From Mycobacterium interjectum (GTDB taxonomy: Bacteria; Actinomycetota; Actinomycetes; Mycobacteriales; Mycobacteriaceae), in the NCBI RefSeq assembly GCF_900078675.2, contig NZ_LT546237.1:1080413-1144412 (forward strand): a stretch of 64,000 bases of DNA, read 5' to 3'. Each line of letters starts with the position of its first letter. Within the stretch, counting starts at the first letter, position 1. The notes beneath the pieces were generated by a model that saw only the letters and a list, made by a program, of their open reading frames with translations, had not been told where the DNA came from and made no database searches. Positions 8,288-17,119 of this stretch are shown piece by piece. The translations under genes were made by a program, and so were the position numbers.

Positions 8288-9419
8288 GCGGGCGTCTGGT
8301 GAAGGGAGTGTGCGTCAGCGCGCCGATGGGCGGTGGGAAGCGCGGTTGAGTTATGTGGACCCGGCGACCGGGCGGCGCAAGTCGCAATCGTTCTACGGTC
8401 CGACCGCGGAAGCGGTGCGCGCAAAGCTGGACACCGCCCGCGACAGGGTGAAAGTGGAGGCTCCGCTGCGTGATTCGACGATGCGGCTCGCGGACTGGAT
8501 CGAGCACTGGTCGGAGACCACGCTGGAAGCGTCCGACCGCAAGGAATCGACCAAGGCGTTGTACAAGGCATTGGCGCGAAAGCACCTGGTAGCGGCCCCG
8601 TTTGGTGACACGCGGCTGGACAAGCTCCGCAAGTCTGACATCGAGGGGTTACTGGTCGGGCTCCGCAAGCGCGGCCTATCCGATAGCACGAGGCGTCAGG
8701 TCTACACCATTCTGAGGACCGTCCTCGCCGACGCGAAGCTTGACAACCTAATCGCCGACAACGCGGCCACCCGAACGCCGCGACCGCGAGTCGAGCGTAC
8801 CGAGGCGCGCTACCTCGACGCCGGTCAGGTGACCGCGGTCCTCAACGCCGCGGCGGGACTCCGGTATCACCCGGTGCTCGTGCTGATCGCCGCGACCGGG
8901 CTACGCCGCGGCGAAGCGTGCGCGCTGAAGTGGAAGCACGTCAACCTGGACGACGGGTCGCTTCGGGTCGAGGGCACCCTGGCGCGCGTCGGCGGTCGGC
9001 TCGACATCACCCCACCCAAGTCGCCCCGGTCCCGTCGCACGGTGCCGCTGTCGCCCGCGGTGGTGTCCATGCTCAAGAAGCACCGCACCGCCCAGAAGGA
9101 GGAGCGGCTGCTGGCGGGGGAGCACTGGACCGATCACGGTCTGGTCTTTTGCACCGAGTTCGGCACCCCGGTCGAGCCGCGCAACATCTTGCGGACCATC
9201 GAGACCGCGGCGGCGAAGGCGGGCGTCGAGGGAGTCGGCGTGCACACCCTCCGTCACTCCGCGGCGGTGGCGTTGCTTGAGGCCGGTGTGCACATCAAGG
9301 CCGTCGCCGACCTCCTCGGTCACTCGTCCATCAGCATCACCGGCGATATTTACGGGCACTCCTCGGACGCGGCCACCAGGGCCGCGATTGACGGCCTGTC
9401 GGGCACTCTCGGATTATGA
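8280..9419 (+). CDS. int: tyrosine-type site-specific integrase
   Basis: The 379-residue protein has an AP2-like/SAM-like N-terminal arm-binding part (GSVRQRADGRWEARLSYVDP) and a C-terminal catalytic domain with the expected residues: Arg in ATGLRRGEACAL, His and Arg in HTLRHSAAV, His in LLGHSSIS, and Tyr in TGDIYGHSS. It appears complete. Its 3' end points at a tRNA-derived repeat 142 bp downstream (9561-9603), the likely attachment core. Confidence 0.9.
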   Translation: MSKRASGEGSVRQRADGRWEARLSYVDPATGRRKSQSFYGPTAEAVRAKLDTARDRVKVEAPLRDSTMRLADWIEHWSETTLEASDRKESTKALYKALARKHLVAAPFGDTRLDKLRKSDIEGLLVGLRKRGLSDSTRRQVYTILRTVLADAKLDNLIADNAATRTPRPRVERTEARYLDAGQVTAVLNAAAGLRYHPVLVLIAATGLRRGEACALKWKHVNLDDGSLRVEGTLARVGGRLDITPPKSPRSRRTVPLSPAVVSMLKKHRTAQKEERLLAGEHWTDHGLVFCTEFGTPVEPRNILRTIETAAAKAGVEGVGVHTLRHSAAVALLEAGVHIKAVADLLGHSSISITGDIYGHSSDAATRAAIDGLSGTLGL

Positions 9420-9560
9420 GTGTTTGCTGGGTTGACCCAAACGGTGACCCAAACCAGCGTCATTTTCGTGGGTATCCGCTCATTCTCGCTGAGTCGATAT
9501 TCGGTTGGGGGCCAACGGATTACGGGTCTCAGCGAAGGCCCGCGAAGGTGCCGGATTAAC

Positions 9561-9603
9561 CTGGGGGTCAAGTGGTCGCAGGTTCAAATCCTGTCAGCCC
9601 GAC
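9561..9603 (+). repeat. att-like direct repeat, 3' half of a tRNA-Pro gene (copy 1)
   Basis: A 43-bp sequence identical to 30503-30545. It reads as the 3' half of a tRNA: anticodon loop with GGG, the 3' anticodon strand TCAAG, T-arm GCAGGTTCAAATCCTGT and acceptor strand CAGCCCG, here continuing into ACCA. The 5' half of the tRNA is absent. Integrases commonly use such segments as the crossover core. The phage integrase and a broken second integrase converge on it. Confidence 0.75.
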
Positions 9604-9643
9604 CAAGCAGAAACGGCTTTCACCTGCGACGAAGGAATGCTCG

Positions 9644-10027
9644 TCAAGACGAAATGACCCGCAGTTGGGGACCATTTGGGAACCACAAGTGCCGGGAGAG
9701 CAAGTCTCCATCGTTAGTCACGGAATGCCGGTCGGGGTGCAGATAACGCTGGGTCGTAGTTAGCGTGCCGTGGCCTGCGATTTTTCGGAGAGTGTGCACT
9801 GGCATGCCGGCATCGGCCATCCAGGTCAGTCCGGTATGCCGTAGGCGGTGCCGCTTCAGATGTTCATATCCCAGTTCGGCGACCACGTCGTCCCATGATG
9901 TGGCGTCGCGCAGGGTAGCTGTGGTGATGCGACCGCCCTTCGGGCCGGTGAACAGTCGAGCATCTGCTTCATTGCCTGCTAGCTCGATGCGCCGGTTAAC
10001 AAGGTCGCGGATCGGTCGATCAAGAAA
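9644..10027 (-). pseudogene. truncated tyrosine integrase (C-terminal catalytic part only)
   Basis: The frame encodes only the C-terminal part of a tyrosine recombinase: RHRLRHTGLTWMADAG with the His-x-x-Arg pair, KIAGHGTLTTTQRYLHPD with the conserved His and catalytic Tyr. A stop at about 10028-10030 closes the frame upstream, and no N-terminal domain follows in another frame. Its 3' end faces the att-like repeat at 9561-9603, from the side opposite the phage integrase. It is probably the decayed integrase of the 9.6-30.5 kb segment. Confidence 0.75.
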
Positions 10028-10319
10028 TTAGGCGTCCGAAACAACAGCCGGGTCAATCCGGCCGGCGGTCGAACATTCTTGATTCTCTTAATGATTGGTT
10101 TCTTTCGTTTCGCCGCCACGTACTCGACGCCAACGCTTGATCGACCGTAGTGGCTGCTGGGCTGCCCGTCTTCAACCACGCCACTGACGCCGGCGCGCTG
10201 AAAGGCCTGCCGACCCAAACCGCCTGGCCGAGGGCCTAGCTATAGCTAGTACGGCGCTCCGATAGGGCTCGGCGAGCACCCCGCGCGATATCCGATGAGC
10301 TGTGAAAGCCGTTGGAGGG
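10028..10319. other. gene-free stretch, degraded
   Basis: About 290 bases between the integrase remnant and the P-type ATPase gene. It probably contains the decayed 5' part of the integrase. I see no intact gene. Confidence 0.4.
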
Positions 10320-12782
10320 TTATCCCGGGGCGACCGGGGCGGCCGAAGGGGCAGCTTCGGTGGTTGATCGCTGGGCCGGCTTGCCCGGGTGTCGGTCCAG
10401 CCACCAGTTGGTGGCGAGTTTGACGCGGTCTTCGATCAGGAACCAGAACAGTGCATAGGCCCAGACCACGCCCGCTAGGCCCCATCCGAGCGGTGTCATC
10501 AGTGCGCCGTAGACCGCGATCAGGGTGGCGATGGTTTGGGTTCCGATGACCGCGGCAAGCAGTATCGGTGCGGGTGCGGGTCGTGACCAGAACGGGCCGC
10601 GGGTGCGGGTGACGAAGATGGTCAGGTGCCCCGATACTGACAGTTTGAGGTAGATCAGGGTGCGGATGCCGTGGTGCAGGCCGAAGACTTTGTCGGCGAG
10701 GGCCAACAGCAGAAATGTTTCGGCCACGCCCATCAGCCCCAGGGCGGTTGCCAGGATGAGCACGCCGCGCATGTCCCAGGCAGCGGGCTTGGCTGAGCCG
10801 CGGACGTTGTCGTAGGCGATGCTCAGGATGGCGCCGTCGTTGAGCAGCGCGAGAAATACGATCATCACGGCGGTGACCGGGAAGAAGTTCATGATCACGA
10901 TGGCCAGCGTGATCAGCAGCAGCACGCGGATCGTTTCGGCGATGCGGTAGGTTGCGTAGCTGGTCATCCGGGCAAAGATTTCACGGGCCTGGCGGATGGC
11001 GGCCACGATCACCGACAGCCCTGCGGATAGCAGCACCACGTCGGCGGCGGCGCGTGCGGCGTCGGTGGCTCCGGCCACGGCGATCCCGGCGTCGGCTTGT
11101 TTGAGCGCGGGAGCGTCGTTGACCCCGTCACCGGTCATACCGACGATGTGGCCGCGGGCTTGTAGCAGCCGCACGATGCGGTACTTGTGTTCGGGGAACA
11201 CCTGGGCGAACCCGTCAACTGTCTCGACCCGAGCACCCAACGCACCATCGTCTTCGTGGGTGTCGAGTGCCGCGGCGTCGAGGATGCGATCGCCCAGCCC
11301 GACCTGGCGGGCGATCTGTTTGCCGATGGCGACCTGGTCGCCGGTCACCATTTTGACGTCGATGCCCTGCTGGCGCGCGGCGGTGATGGTGGCTGCCGAG
11401 TCGTCGCGGGGTGGGTCGGCCAGCGCGAGCACCCCCAATAGCCGCCAGGGTCCGTCGGCGTCGGCGCGGGCGACCCCCAGTGACCGGTGACCATGGCTGG
11501 CGAATGCTTGCACCACAGCGGCGACTTCCGTCGCGGCGCCGTCCTGGTTGCACAGGGCGGCGATCACCTGCGGGGCGCCCTTGCTGACCCGGAAGAGTTG
11601 CCCGTCGGGGGCTTGCAGGGTCGCTTCGGTGCGTTTGACCACCGGATCAAACGGCGCGAAATGCTGCACCCGCACGGCGGGAACTTGCTCGGCCACGGCC
11701 AGGATGGCCAGATCGATCGGGTCGTGATCCTCGGCGCGCGAGGCCAGCGCCGCCGCGGCGAGCAACTGCTGATCGGCGACCCCGGGCGCGTTCCAACGGT
11801 CGGCCAGCGCGAGCCGGTTCTGGGTCAGGGTGCCGGTCTTATCCGAGCACAACACGTCAATGCCGCCGAGTTCCTCGACGGCGGGCAGGTGGCTGACCAC
11901 CGCCTGCTGGTGGGCCAACTTGCGCGCCCCCACCGCCATCGTGACCGACAGCACCGCCGGCAGCGCCACCGGAACCGAGGCGATGGTGACGACCAGCGCG
12001 AACTCGAGTGTCTGCAGCACCGGGTTGCCCCGGATCAACGAGACCACCACGGTCAAAGTCACCAACACCGCCGCAATCACGATCAGGTAGTTGCCGATGC
12101 GCAGCACCGCGCGCTGAAAGTGGCTGACCGTGCCTGCGGTCTCCACCAGGGCAGTGGTTTCCCCCATATACGAGGACGCACCAGTGGCGTAGACGACCGC
12201 GTCGCCCTCACCGCGCACCAGCACCGACCCCGAATACAGCGCCTCCCCGATACCGCGGGTGACCGCCAACGATTCCCCGGTCAGCGCGGATTGATCCACC
12301 TCCAGCGACACCTCGTCGAGCACCCGCAGATCGGCGGGCATCACATCACCCAAGCGAATCCGCACCACGTCACCGGGCACCAGTTCGCGCACCGCCACCG
12401 TCACCCATGTCCCGTCGCGCAACGCCCGCGCCGACGCCGCGAGCCGCTGTTTGAGCGCGGCGATCGCATTGGCCGCCTGGTGCTCCTCGACGAAGGCCAC
12501 CAACCCGTTCATCGCCAGCAGGGCCCCGATGATGATCGCGTCGGTCCAGTGCCTCACCAGCAGCGACAACACCAGCGCGACCTCGATCATCCACGGGATC
12601 GGCGCCCAGAAATAGCCCAGGAACGCCAGCACCGGGTTGCGGTGCTTCTCGGCGATCTCGTTGGGCCCATACCGCGCCAACCGCGATTGCGCCTGTGTTG
12701 AGGTCAGTCCTTGCGCCGAACTGTCCAGCTCTGTCAATAGCTCAGGCAGCGGAACCGCCTTCAAATCGACTGTGTCGGCCAC
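10320..12782 (-). CDS. P-type ATPase, plasma-membrane proton pump (P3A) type
   Basis: An 820-residue P-type ATPase. The actuator motif TGES is at 168-171, the phosphorylation motif CSDKTGTLT has Asp314, and the hinge TGDGVNDAPALKQADAGIA is present. The membrane signature IASVPVALPAVLS and the short N-terminus without metal-binding domains fit the P3A H+-ATPases of fungi, plants and some prokaryotes rather than Ca2+ or heavy-metal pumps. It would extrude protons using ATP. It stands alone, on the same strand as the genes to its right. The ion is inferred from family resemblance. Confidence 0.85.
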   Translation of the reverse strand: MADTVDLKAVPLPELLTELDSSAQGLTSTQAQSRLARYGPNEIAEKHRNPVLAFLGYFWAPIPWMIEVALVLSLLVRHWTDAIIIGALLAMNGLVAFVEEHQAANAIAALKQRLAASARALRDGTWVTVAVRELVPGDVVRIRLGDVMPADLRVLDEVSLEVDQSALTGESLAVTRGIGEALYSGSVLVRGEGDAVVYATGASSYMGETTALVETAGTVSHFQRAVLRIGNYLIVIAAVLVTLTVVVSLIRGNPVLQTLEFALVVTIASVPVALPAVLSVTMAVGARKLAHQQAVVSHLPAVEELGGIDVLCSDKTGTLTQNRLALADRWNAPGVADQQLLAAAALASRAEDHDPIDLAILAVAEQVPAVRVQHFAPFDPVVKRTEATLQAPDGQLFRVSKGAPQVIAALCNQDGAATEVAAVVQAFASHGHRSLGVARADADGPWRLLGVLALADPPRDDSAATITAARQQGIDVKMVTGDQVAIGKQIARQVGLGDRILDAAALDTHEDDGALGARVETVDGFAQVFPEHKYRIVRLLQARGHIVGMTGDGVNDAPALKQADAGIAVAGATDAARAAADVVLLSAGLSVIVAAIRQAREIFARMTSYATYRIAETIRVLLLITLAIVIMNFFPVTAVMIVFLALLNDGAILSIAYDNVRGSAKPAAWDMRGVLILATALGLMGVAETFLLLALADKVFGLHHGIRTLIYLKLSVSGHLTIFVTRTRGPFWSRPAPAPILLAAVIGTQTIATLIAVYGALMTPLGWGLAGVVWAYALFWFLIEDRVKLATNWWLDRHPGKPAQRSTTEAAPSAAPVAPG

Positions 12783-13126
12783 CGACCGTCCTCCTCCGAA
12801 TGCAGTCCACGCGCCGACAGCCCGAAGCCATGCGCAACCCCGGTGTTCGCGGTTTCGATCGGCCCTCTATCTACGGTCGCAGAAGCACCCGCTCCGGTAA
12901 AGACGCATGGCGGTGGGGAAGCGCAACGTCGCTGTTCGGCCTGGGGTTGAACGCCCGCCTGGGCGAGCCTTCTTCGCGCCGCGGCTGACTCTCGACGACG
13001 TCGTCGGCTTCGCCGCTTGCGTCCCGATACCGCCAGCGCGCCAACGCCTTCCAGCCGGACGCCCCGCCACCACTGCCGTCATTGCGGCGTGCCCCGGCGG
13101 GTTCATCTCGGATTTTGGCGCTGGGC
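12783..13126. other. intergenic stretch upstream of the P3A ATPase
   Basis: About 340 bases. Several frames are open on the minus strand (for example 12871-13188), but they are hydrophilic and low in complexity, and none has a convincing start. A possible Shine-Dalgarno for the ATPase (GGAGGA) lies just upstream of 12782. Confidence 0.4.
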
Positions 13127-13498
13127 TCAGCCTTGGGTTTGAGCAATCCATTCGCGCGCTTGCCCGGCGTCAGCGGTCGGGAACACACGAAATTCCCCGG
13201 GCATCAGGAAGCTGAATAGTTTCACGGTGTGGTTAATCCATTCGACGTCGCTGACGACCGCAAAACGTTCCCACCGCAGGAAGTGGCTGAAGCCAACTTT
13301 GGTGTCCTCCCACACAGCGCCCGGATCGACGCCGCCGAAATCCGCAGCAATCTCATAGTAGATCCGCACCTTTTCGTGCCGCTTCAGTTTTTCGTCGATA
13401 TCCGGTATCAACACCGTCTCATAATCAGTCTTCGTGACATGCCTGTGGCATGCATACGCCGCGATATTGTCACCGAATCCTTCCAACACTTCGATCAT
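13127..13498 (-). CDS. SpoIIAA-like (STAS/SEC14-type) protein
   Basis: A 123-residue protein of the SpoIIAA-like family often seen with stress genes. Typical segments are MIEVLEGFGDNIAAYACHRHVTKTDY, RIYYEIAADFGGVDPGAVWEDTKVG and RFAVVSDVEWINHTVKLFSFLMPG. The start at 13498 has a strong Shine-Dalgarno (GAGGAGGACC); the frame further upstream shadows intergenic DNA. It is probably a cytosolic lipid- or regulator-binding protein. It is divergent from the USP gene and may share its control region. Confidence 0.75.
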   Translation of the reverse strand: MIEVLEGFGDNIAAYACHRHVTKTDYETVLIPDIDEKLKRHEKVRIYYEIAADFGGVDPGAVWEDTKVGFSHFLRWERFAVVSDVEWINHTVKLFSFLMPGEFRVFPTADAGQAREWIAQTQG

Positions 13499-13809
13499 TG
13501 GTCCTCCTCGAAAGCCGATCACTTCGTCGGCAGTTGCATTGTCGGCCCAGTTCCTTGCCGAGCGCGGCACGGCGATCCCGTGCGACTCACCGGTGAGCAG
13601 CACGACCGACCGGTCGCGCCCACGTATGCGGTGAGCGCCGATTCTGCTGGCCACGGTCGCGCGACCATGCTCTCGGTAGCCGCTCGGGATTGCCAGGGTC
13701 GAAGGTCACTACACCCGACGACCGATGCGCCAAGAGCTCCAGAGATCCGTTGGGCCCGTCGCGGCGGCCCTGCACTACGGCCGCCGTCCCCGGTACCAGT
13801 GCCCGTGGG

Positions 13810-13829
13810 TTAGGGACCAACGCCCCCTG
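13810..13829 (+). promoter_or_regulatory. candidate DosR-type box upstream of USP gene
   Basis: TTAGGGACCAACGCCCCCTG fits the mycobacterial dormancy-regulator consensus TTSGGGACTWWAGTCCCSAA, with a perfect GGGAC half and a partial CCC half. It lies about 100 bp before the USP start at 13928, a normal distance for DosR sites. Binding is not shown by sequence alone. Confidence 0.5.
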
Positions 13830-13927
13830 CCCTGACGGCGATGGTTGCCTAATGTCAGCAGGTATCCGGCAACGGCTCGTCTGCCCACGACATGCGTTAC
13901 CGATGCGCTCGAAAAAGGAGAATCCGT

Positions 13928-14329
13928 ATGTCATCCCAGCAAACGCACCGCGGAATTGTCGTCGGTGTCGATGGCTCGCCGTCGTCAACCGCGGCTGTGG
14001 AATGGGCGGCGCGGGATGCTGAGATGCGCAACGCGCCGCTGAGTCTGGTGCACGTCGTGGCTCCTATGGTGACCGCGGTTGGGGACGGGTCAAACCTCGC
14101 AGCATTTGCCGACTATGCGCAGTTGCAAGACGACCAAGCAGGCAAAATCATCGAGCAGGCGCAGAAGGCCGCGATAGAGGCGTTGTCGCCAAGCCGGGCG
14201 GCGGATGTAACGAGCGAGGTGCTGCACACCGCGATCGTGCCCGCCCTGGTCGACCTGTCCGAGCACGCCGACCTGATGGTGGTGGGCTGCCGCGGCCAGG
14301 GCGCAGTGGCCCGCGCCTTGCTGGGATAG
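13928..14329 (+). pseudogene. tandem universal stress protein, N-terminal domain, cut by an amber codon
   Basis: The first USP domain of a two-domain mycobacterial USP (RGIVVGVDGSPSSTAAVEWAARDAEM at its start, VPALVDLSEHADLMVVGCRGQGA near its end). Start ATG 13928 has a good AAAGGAG site. The frame reads LLG then TAG at 14327-14329; without that codon it continues in the same frame (VSSGLAHHAHCPVAVIHDED) straight into the second domain. Intact relatives, including the gene at 45579-46490, have Ser here (LGSVS), so a single nonsense change (Ser to stop) is the simplest reading. The truncated domain could still fold. Confidence 0.8.
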
Positions 14330-14371
14330 GTCAGTTCCGGGCTCGCCCATCACGCGCATTGCCCGGTCGCG

Positions 14372-14848
14372 GTGATCCATGATGAGGATCCACTGATGAC
14401 GCGCTCGCGGCAGGCGCCGGTGGTGGTGGGCGTCGACGGCACTCCGGCCTCGGAGTTGGCCACCGAGATCGCCTTCGATGAAGCGTCGCGCCGCGGTGTG
14501 GAATTGGTGGCGTTGCACGCCTGGAGTGACATGGGTCCACTCGACTTCCCCAGTATTAATTGGGCCCCCATTGAGTGGAGAAACATCAAAGATCAGGAAG
14601 AAGAAGCCCTCGCCGAGCGTCTGTGCGGATGGCACGACCGCTACCCCGATGTTGTCGTCCACAAGGTCGTGGTGTGCGATCAGCCCGCACCCAGGCTGCT
14701 CGAACAGGCGCAGAAGGCTCAGCTCGTGGTAGTGGGCAGCCACGGCCGCGGCGGGTTCGCCGGCATCCTGCTGGGCTCGGTCAGCACCGCAGTCGCGAAC
14801 TGCGCCCAGATTCCGGTGATCATCGCCCACATGCCCCAGCACGATTGA
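14372..14848 (+). pseudogene. tandem universal stress protein, C-terminal domain (downstream of amber codon)
   Basis: The second USP domain of the gene starting at 13928, in the same frame. It holds APVVVGVDGTPASELATEIAFDEA at its start and the ATP-binding signature VVVGSHGRGGFAGILLGSVS near its end. It could be expressed on its own by reinitiation at GTG 14372 or ATG 14396, just after the nonsense codon. The ORF shows no other damage, so the disruption seems recent, or the split pair may still work. Confidence 0.7.
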
Positions 14849-14892
14849 GGTACAACAGAATCCGAAACACGAGATCACCCAAAGAGAGGCTG

Positions 14893-14973
14893 ATGAGTTC
14901 TTGGTGCGGACACGGTCCGCGGCATTACCACGGGGTCGGCGACGGCGAAGGGCACAACCGCAGCCAAAGTTAG
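14893..14973 (+). CDS. small Cys/His-rich ORF, possibly a frameshifted remnant
   Basis: ATG 14893 follows an AGAGAGG site and gives 26 residues beginning MSSWCGHGPRHYHG, then stops. A CGHGP-type start followed by an Arg-rich hinge and a helical tail occurs in some small actinobacterial proteins. Here an Arg-rich and helical continuation (RRRRRRAQ..., LEEQLPLLETITGFIVAL) is found in another frame up to about 15098. The gene may therefore be broken by a frameshift. Weak evidence. Confidence 0.3.
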   Translation: MSSWCGHGPRHYHGVGDGEGHNRSQS

Positions 14974-15146
14974 AGCCTCTGCCGGGCAAGCCTTCTCAGA
15001 AGTTGGAAGAACAGTTGCCGCTGCTTGAAACCATCACAGGGTTCATCGTCGCGTTGACCGACGCTTGTGTGGACATAAACCAGGATGCGATTGACTAAGA
15101 CATCGCATAGATGGCCGTAGTGGGTGGGCTGGTCACCCGTTATTCC

Positions 15147-15920
15147 TTATTCCATGGAATGGATCATGATTCCGTCGTCGGTGGCGGCTTGGTCAGGCGC
15201 GTCGCCGGTCTCCCTGAAGTCGATGAATGCCGACAGCTGGTTCGACGCATTCAGCAGCTCACTGAATGCGCCCCAGACGGTAGTTGCGCCCTGCAGCGTT
15301 GACACGTCGGCGATGTAGTCGATATTGGCGGCCTGCTGGAAGCTTTTGCTTTGCAGCGTTTTCGTACCGGGCTTGCCCAACGCCACGTTGACCAAACCGC
15401 CCGATGACGTGTTGATGAACTGATTGATGTCCGCCTGCAGCACGGCGACGACGTCTGTCCCACTAGCTGGTTTGACCGCGACGTACATCTGCGCGCTGGA
15501 GTCGGCGTTGCGGAGAGTCACCGAGTTCGGGCCCTGGCCTGCGCGCGTCCAGCCCGGCGCGGGGGTGATCGAGATGCCCTGCCCGACGTTGATCGGGTCG
15601 GCCGAGGTGAGCTGCACCGCCATGCCGTGCACTGTCCTTGGCGTACGCGCGAGTTGGTCTGGCGGGTTGGCTGGTCGGGAAATCGCGGACTCAGCGGGAA
15701 CAGCCATGGCGGCATGGCTGATGGGCTGCATCGGCGGCAGTTTGGGCCGATGGGTTGTGCGGGTCATGACGATCGCCGCAGTCACGGCCGCGGCGATGAG
15801 GATCACCACACCGATAATGGCGGCGATGACGACCGGGCGCAGTCGGTGTCCGACCCTCTCGCCGTTGCCGGGGTAGTGCAGTGGCGGCGGAGTGTGCGGC
15901 GGCGGTGGCGTTGATGACAT
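15147..15920 (-). CDS. membrane-anchored protein with extracytoplasmic domain
   Basis: A 257-residue protein with a Pro-rich cytosolic N-terminus (MSSTPPPPHTPPPLH), one strong transmembrane helix (residues about 28-52, VVIAAIIGVVILIAAAVTAAIVM) and an exported domain containing GISITPAPGWTRAG and LRNADSSAQMYVAVK. This layout is common in mycobacterial envelope proteins. The start at 15920 fits the Pro-rich beginning of the family; the longer frame shadows the upstream gene. It lies 26 bp after the zinc-ribbon gene and is likely co-transcribed with it. Function unknown. Confidence 0.65.
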   Translation of the reverse strand: MSSTPPPPHTPPPLHYPGNGERVGHRLRPVVIAAIIGVVILIAAAVTAAIVMTRTTHRPKLPPMQPISHAAMAVPAESAISRPANPPDQLARTPRTVHGMAVQLTSADPINVGQGISITPAPGWTRAGQGPNSVTLRNADSSAQMYVAVKPASGTDVVAVLQADINQFINTSSGGLVNVALGKPGTKTLQSKSFQQAANIDYIADVSTLQGATTVWGAFSELLNASNQLSAFIDFRETGDAPDQAATDDGIMIHSME

Positions 15921-15946
15921 CGTGGCTCCTGGTCCGGGGTGTGGTT

Positions 15947-17119
15947 TCAGGCCGTCGGTGCAGCGTTCGCGGAGCCCGTTGTCGGGGCGGGGTGGCGGGC
16001 CAGTGCAGCCGTAGCTGTTCCGCAGACCTGGCAGAACGCGGCACCGGCGCCGATTGCTGCGCCGCAGTGCGCGCAGATCTGGTGGGTGTCGGGGGCACGG
16101 TTCAAGGCGCGGTCCCCGGTGAGCGCGGCTGCGGCTTCGACGAGCAGCGCGGTGTGCAAGGTGTCGCGCGTGCCGAGCAGTCCGGCCCCGGCCAGCACCA
16201 GCGCCGCCAGTGTGGTCAGCACGATGCCGCGGCTGCTGTAGGGGGTGAGCAGGGTGGTGGCCAGTTCGTAGAGCATCACCAGCACCAGGCCTTTGCCCAG
16301 TCCCGCGGCGGTGTTGACGACGGCGCCGCGCAGCGGCACCACGGCCATGGCAGCGGCGGTGGAGAAGATGATGGGCTGCAGAAACCCGAGAGTCAGCGCG
16401 ATGAATGCCACCTGGGCCGGGTCGACCCACAGCGCGGTGAGCGCCGAGTCCCCGGCGGTCGCCGCGATGTGGGTGAATGCGCCGCGCTGCACGACCACGC
16501 TCAGACCCAGTGACAGTGCGGCGCCGCTGAGGGAGCAGGCGACCACGGCATCGACGGGGTGCCGAAAGGCGCTGCGCGCGGTGATCAGCAGCGGCGCGAT
16601 CAGCACAGCGACGAAGGCCACGACCGGGACGAGCACGCCCAGTTCGAGGATCTGGGTGAGCGTGGGCGGCCGGTGATTGGGCGCGGCCAGCAGGACCGGC
16701 TCGGTGAAGTGGTCCTCGAGCAGCCCGACACCGACACCGAGCACCATGGAAAGCAGAAATGCCACCCCGATGACGGTGATCGGCTCCTCACACCACGCAT
16801 CGTGGTCGTGCATATAGGTCAGCAGCGCCGCCGGCAGCGCAATCGCCGCCAGTACCAGCGCGACCGAAAGCACCCCGAACGCGGCGGCGATCAACGCCGC
16901 CAGCAACGCCAGGGCGATCGCGCCGCGGTAGATGTGATGACGCCCGCCCGACAGGTGCGGCATCAGCGTGCTCATCACCGCCAGCGCCCGCACCGGTTCC
17001 TCGGGATGAGCAGCGAAATGCCGGGACCGATCGATGGCCGGATGTAACGGAGTGCCGCAACGAGCACAGAAGCGAGCCGCGTCTGGGTGTGGGGTCGAAC
17101 AATTCGGACAGTCCATCAT
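15947..17119 (-). CDS. polytopic membrane protein with zinc ribbons at both ends
   Basis: A 390-residue protein. A zinc ribbon at residues 4-25 (CPNCSTPHPDAARFCARCG) and another near 355-373 (CAHCGAAIGAGAAFCQVCG) flank about eight hydrophobic helices. The family is not recognised with certainty; membrane proteins with zinc ribbons are often sensors or PrsW-like proteins, but no protease motif is evident. Both ribbons keep all four Cys. It is first in a two-gene unit with the membrane-anchored protein downstream. Confidence 0.65.
   Translation of the reverse strand: MMDCPNCSTPHPDAARFCARCGTPLHPAIDRSRHFAAHPEEPVRALAVMSTLMPHLSGGRHHIYRGAIALALLAALIAAAFGVLSVALVLAAIALPAALLTYMHDHDAWCEEPITVIGVAFLLSMVLGVGVGLLEDHFTEPVLLAAPNHRPPTLTQILELGVLVPVVAFVAVLIAPLLITARSAFRHPVDAVVACSLSGAALSLGLSVVVQRGAFTHIAATAGDSALTALWVDPAQVAFIALTLGFLQPIIFSTAAAMAVVPLRGAVVNTAAGLGKGLVLVMLYELATTLLTPYSSRGIVLTTLAALVLAGAGLLGTRDTLHTALLVEAAAALTGDRALNRAPDTHQICAHCGAAIGAGAAFCQVCGTATAALARHPAPTTGSANAAPTA

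Noticed and set aside
11487..12701. 404-codon plus-strand frame opposite the P-type ATPase
   Set aside because: Shadow frame with His/Arg/Gln-rich random composition; the ATPase motifs on the other strand are decisive.
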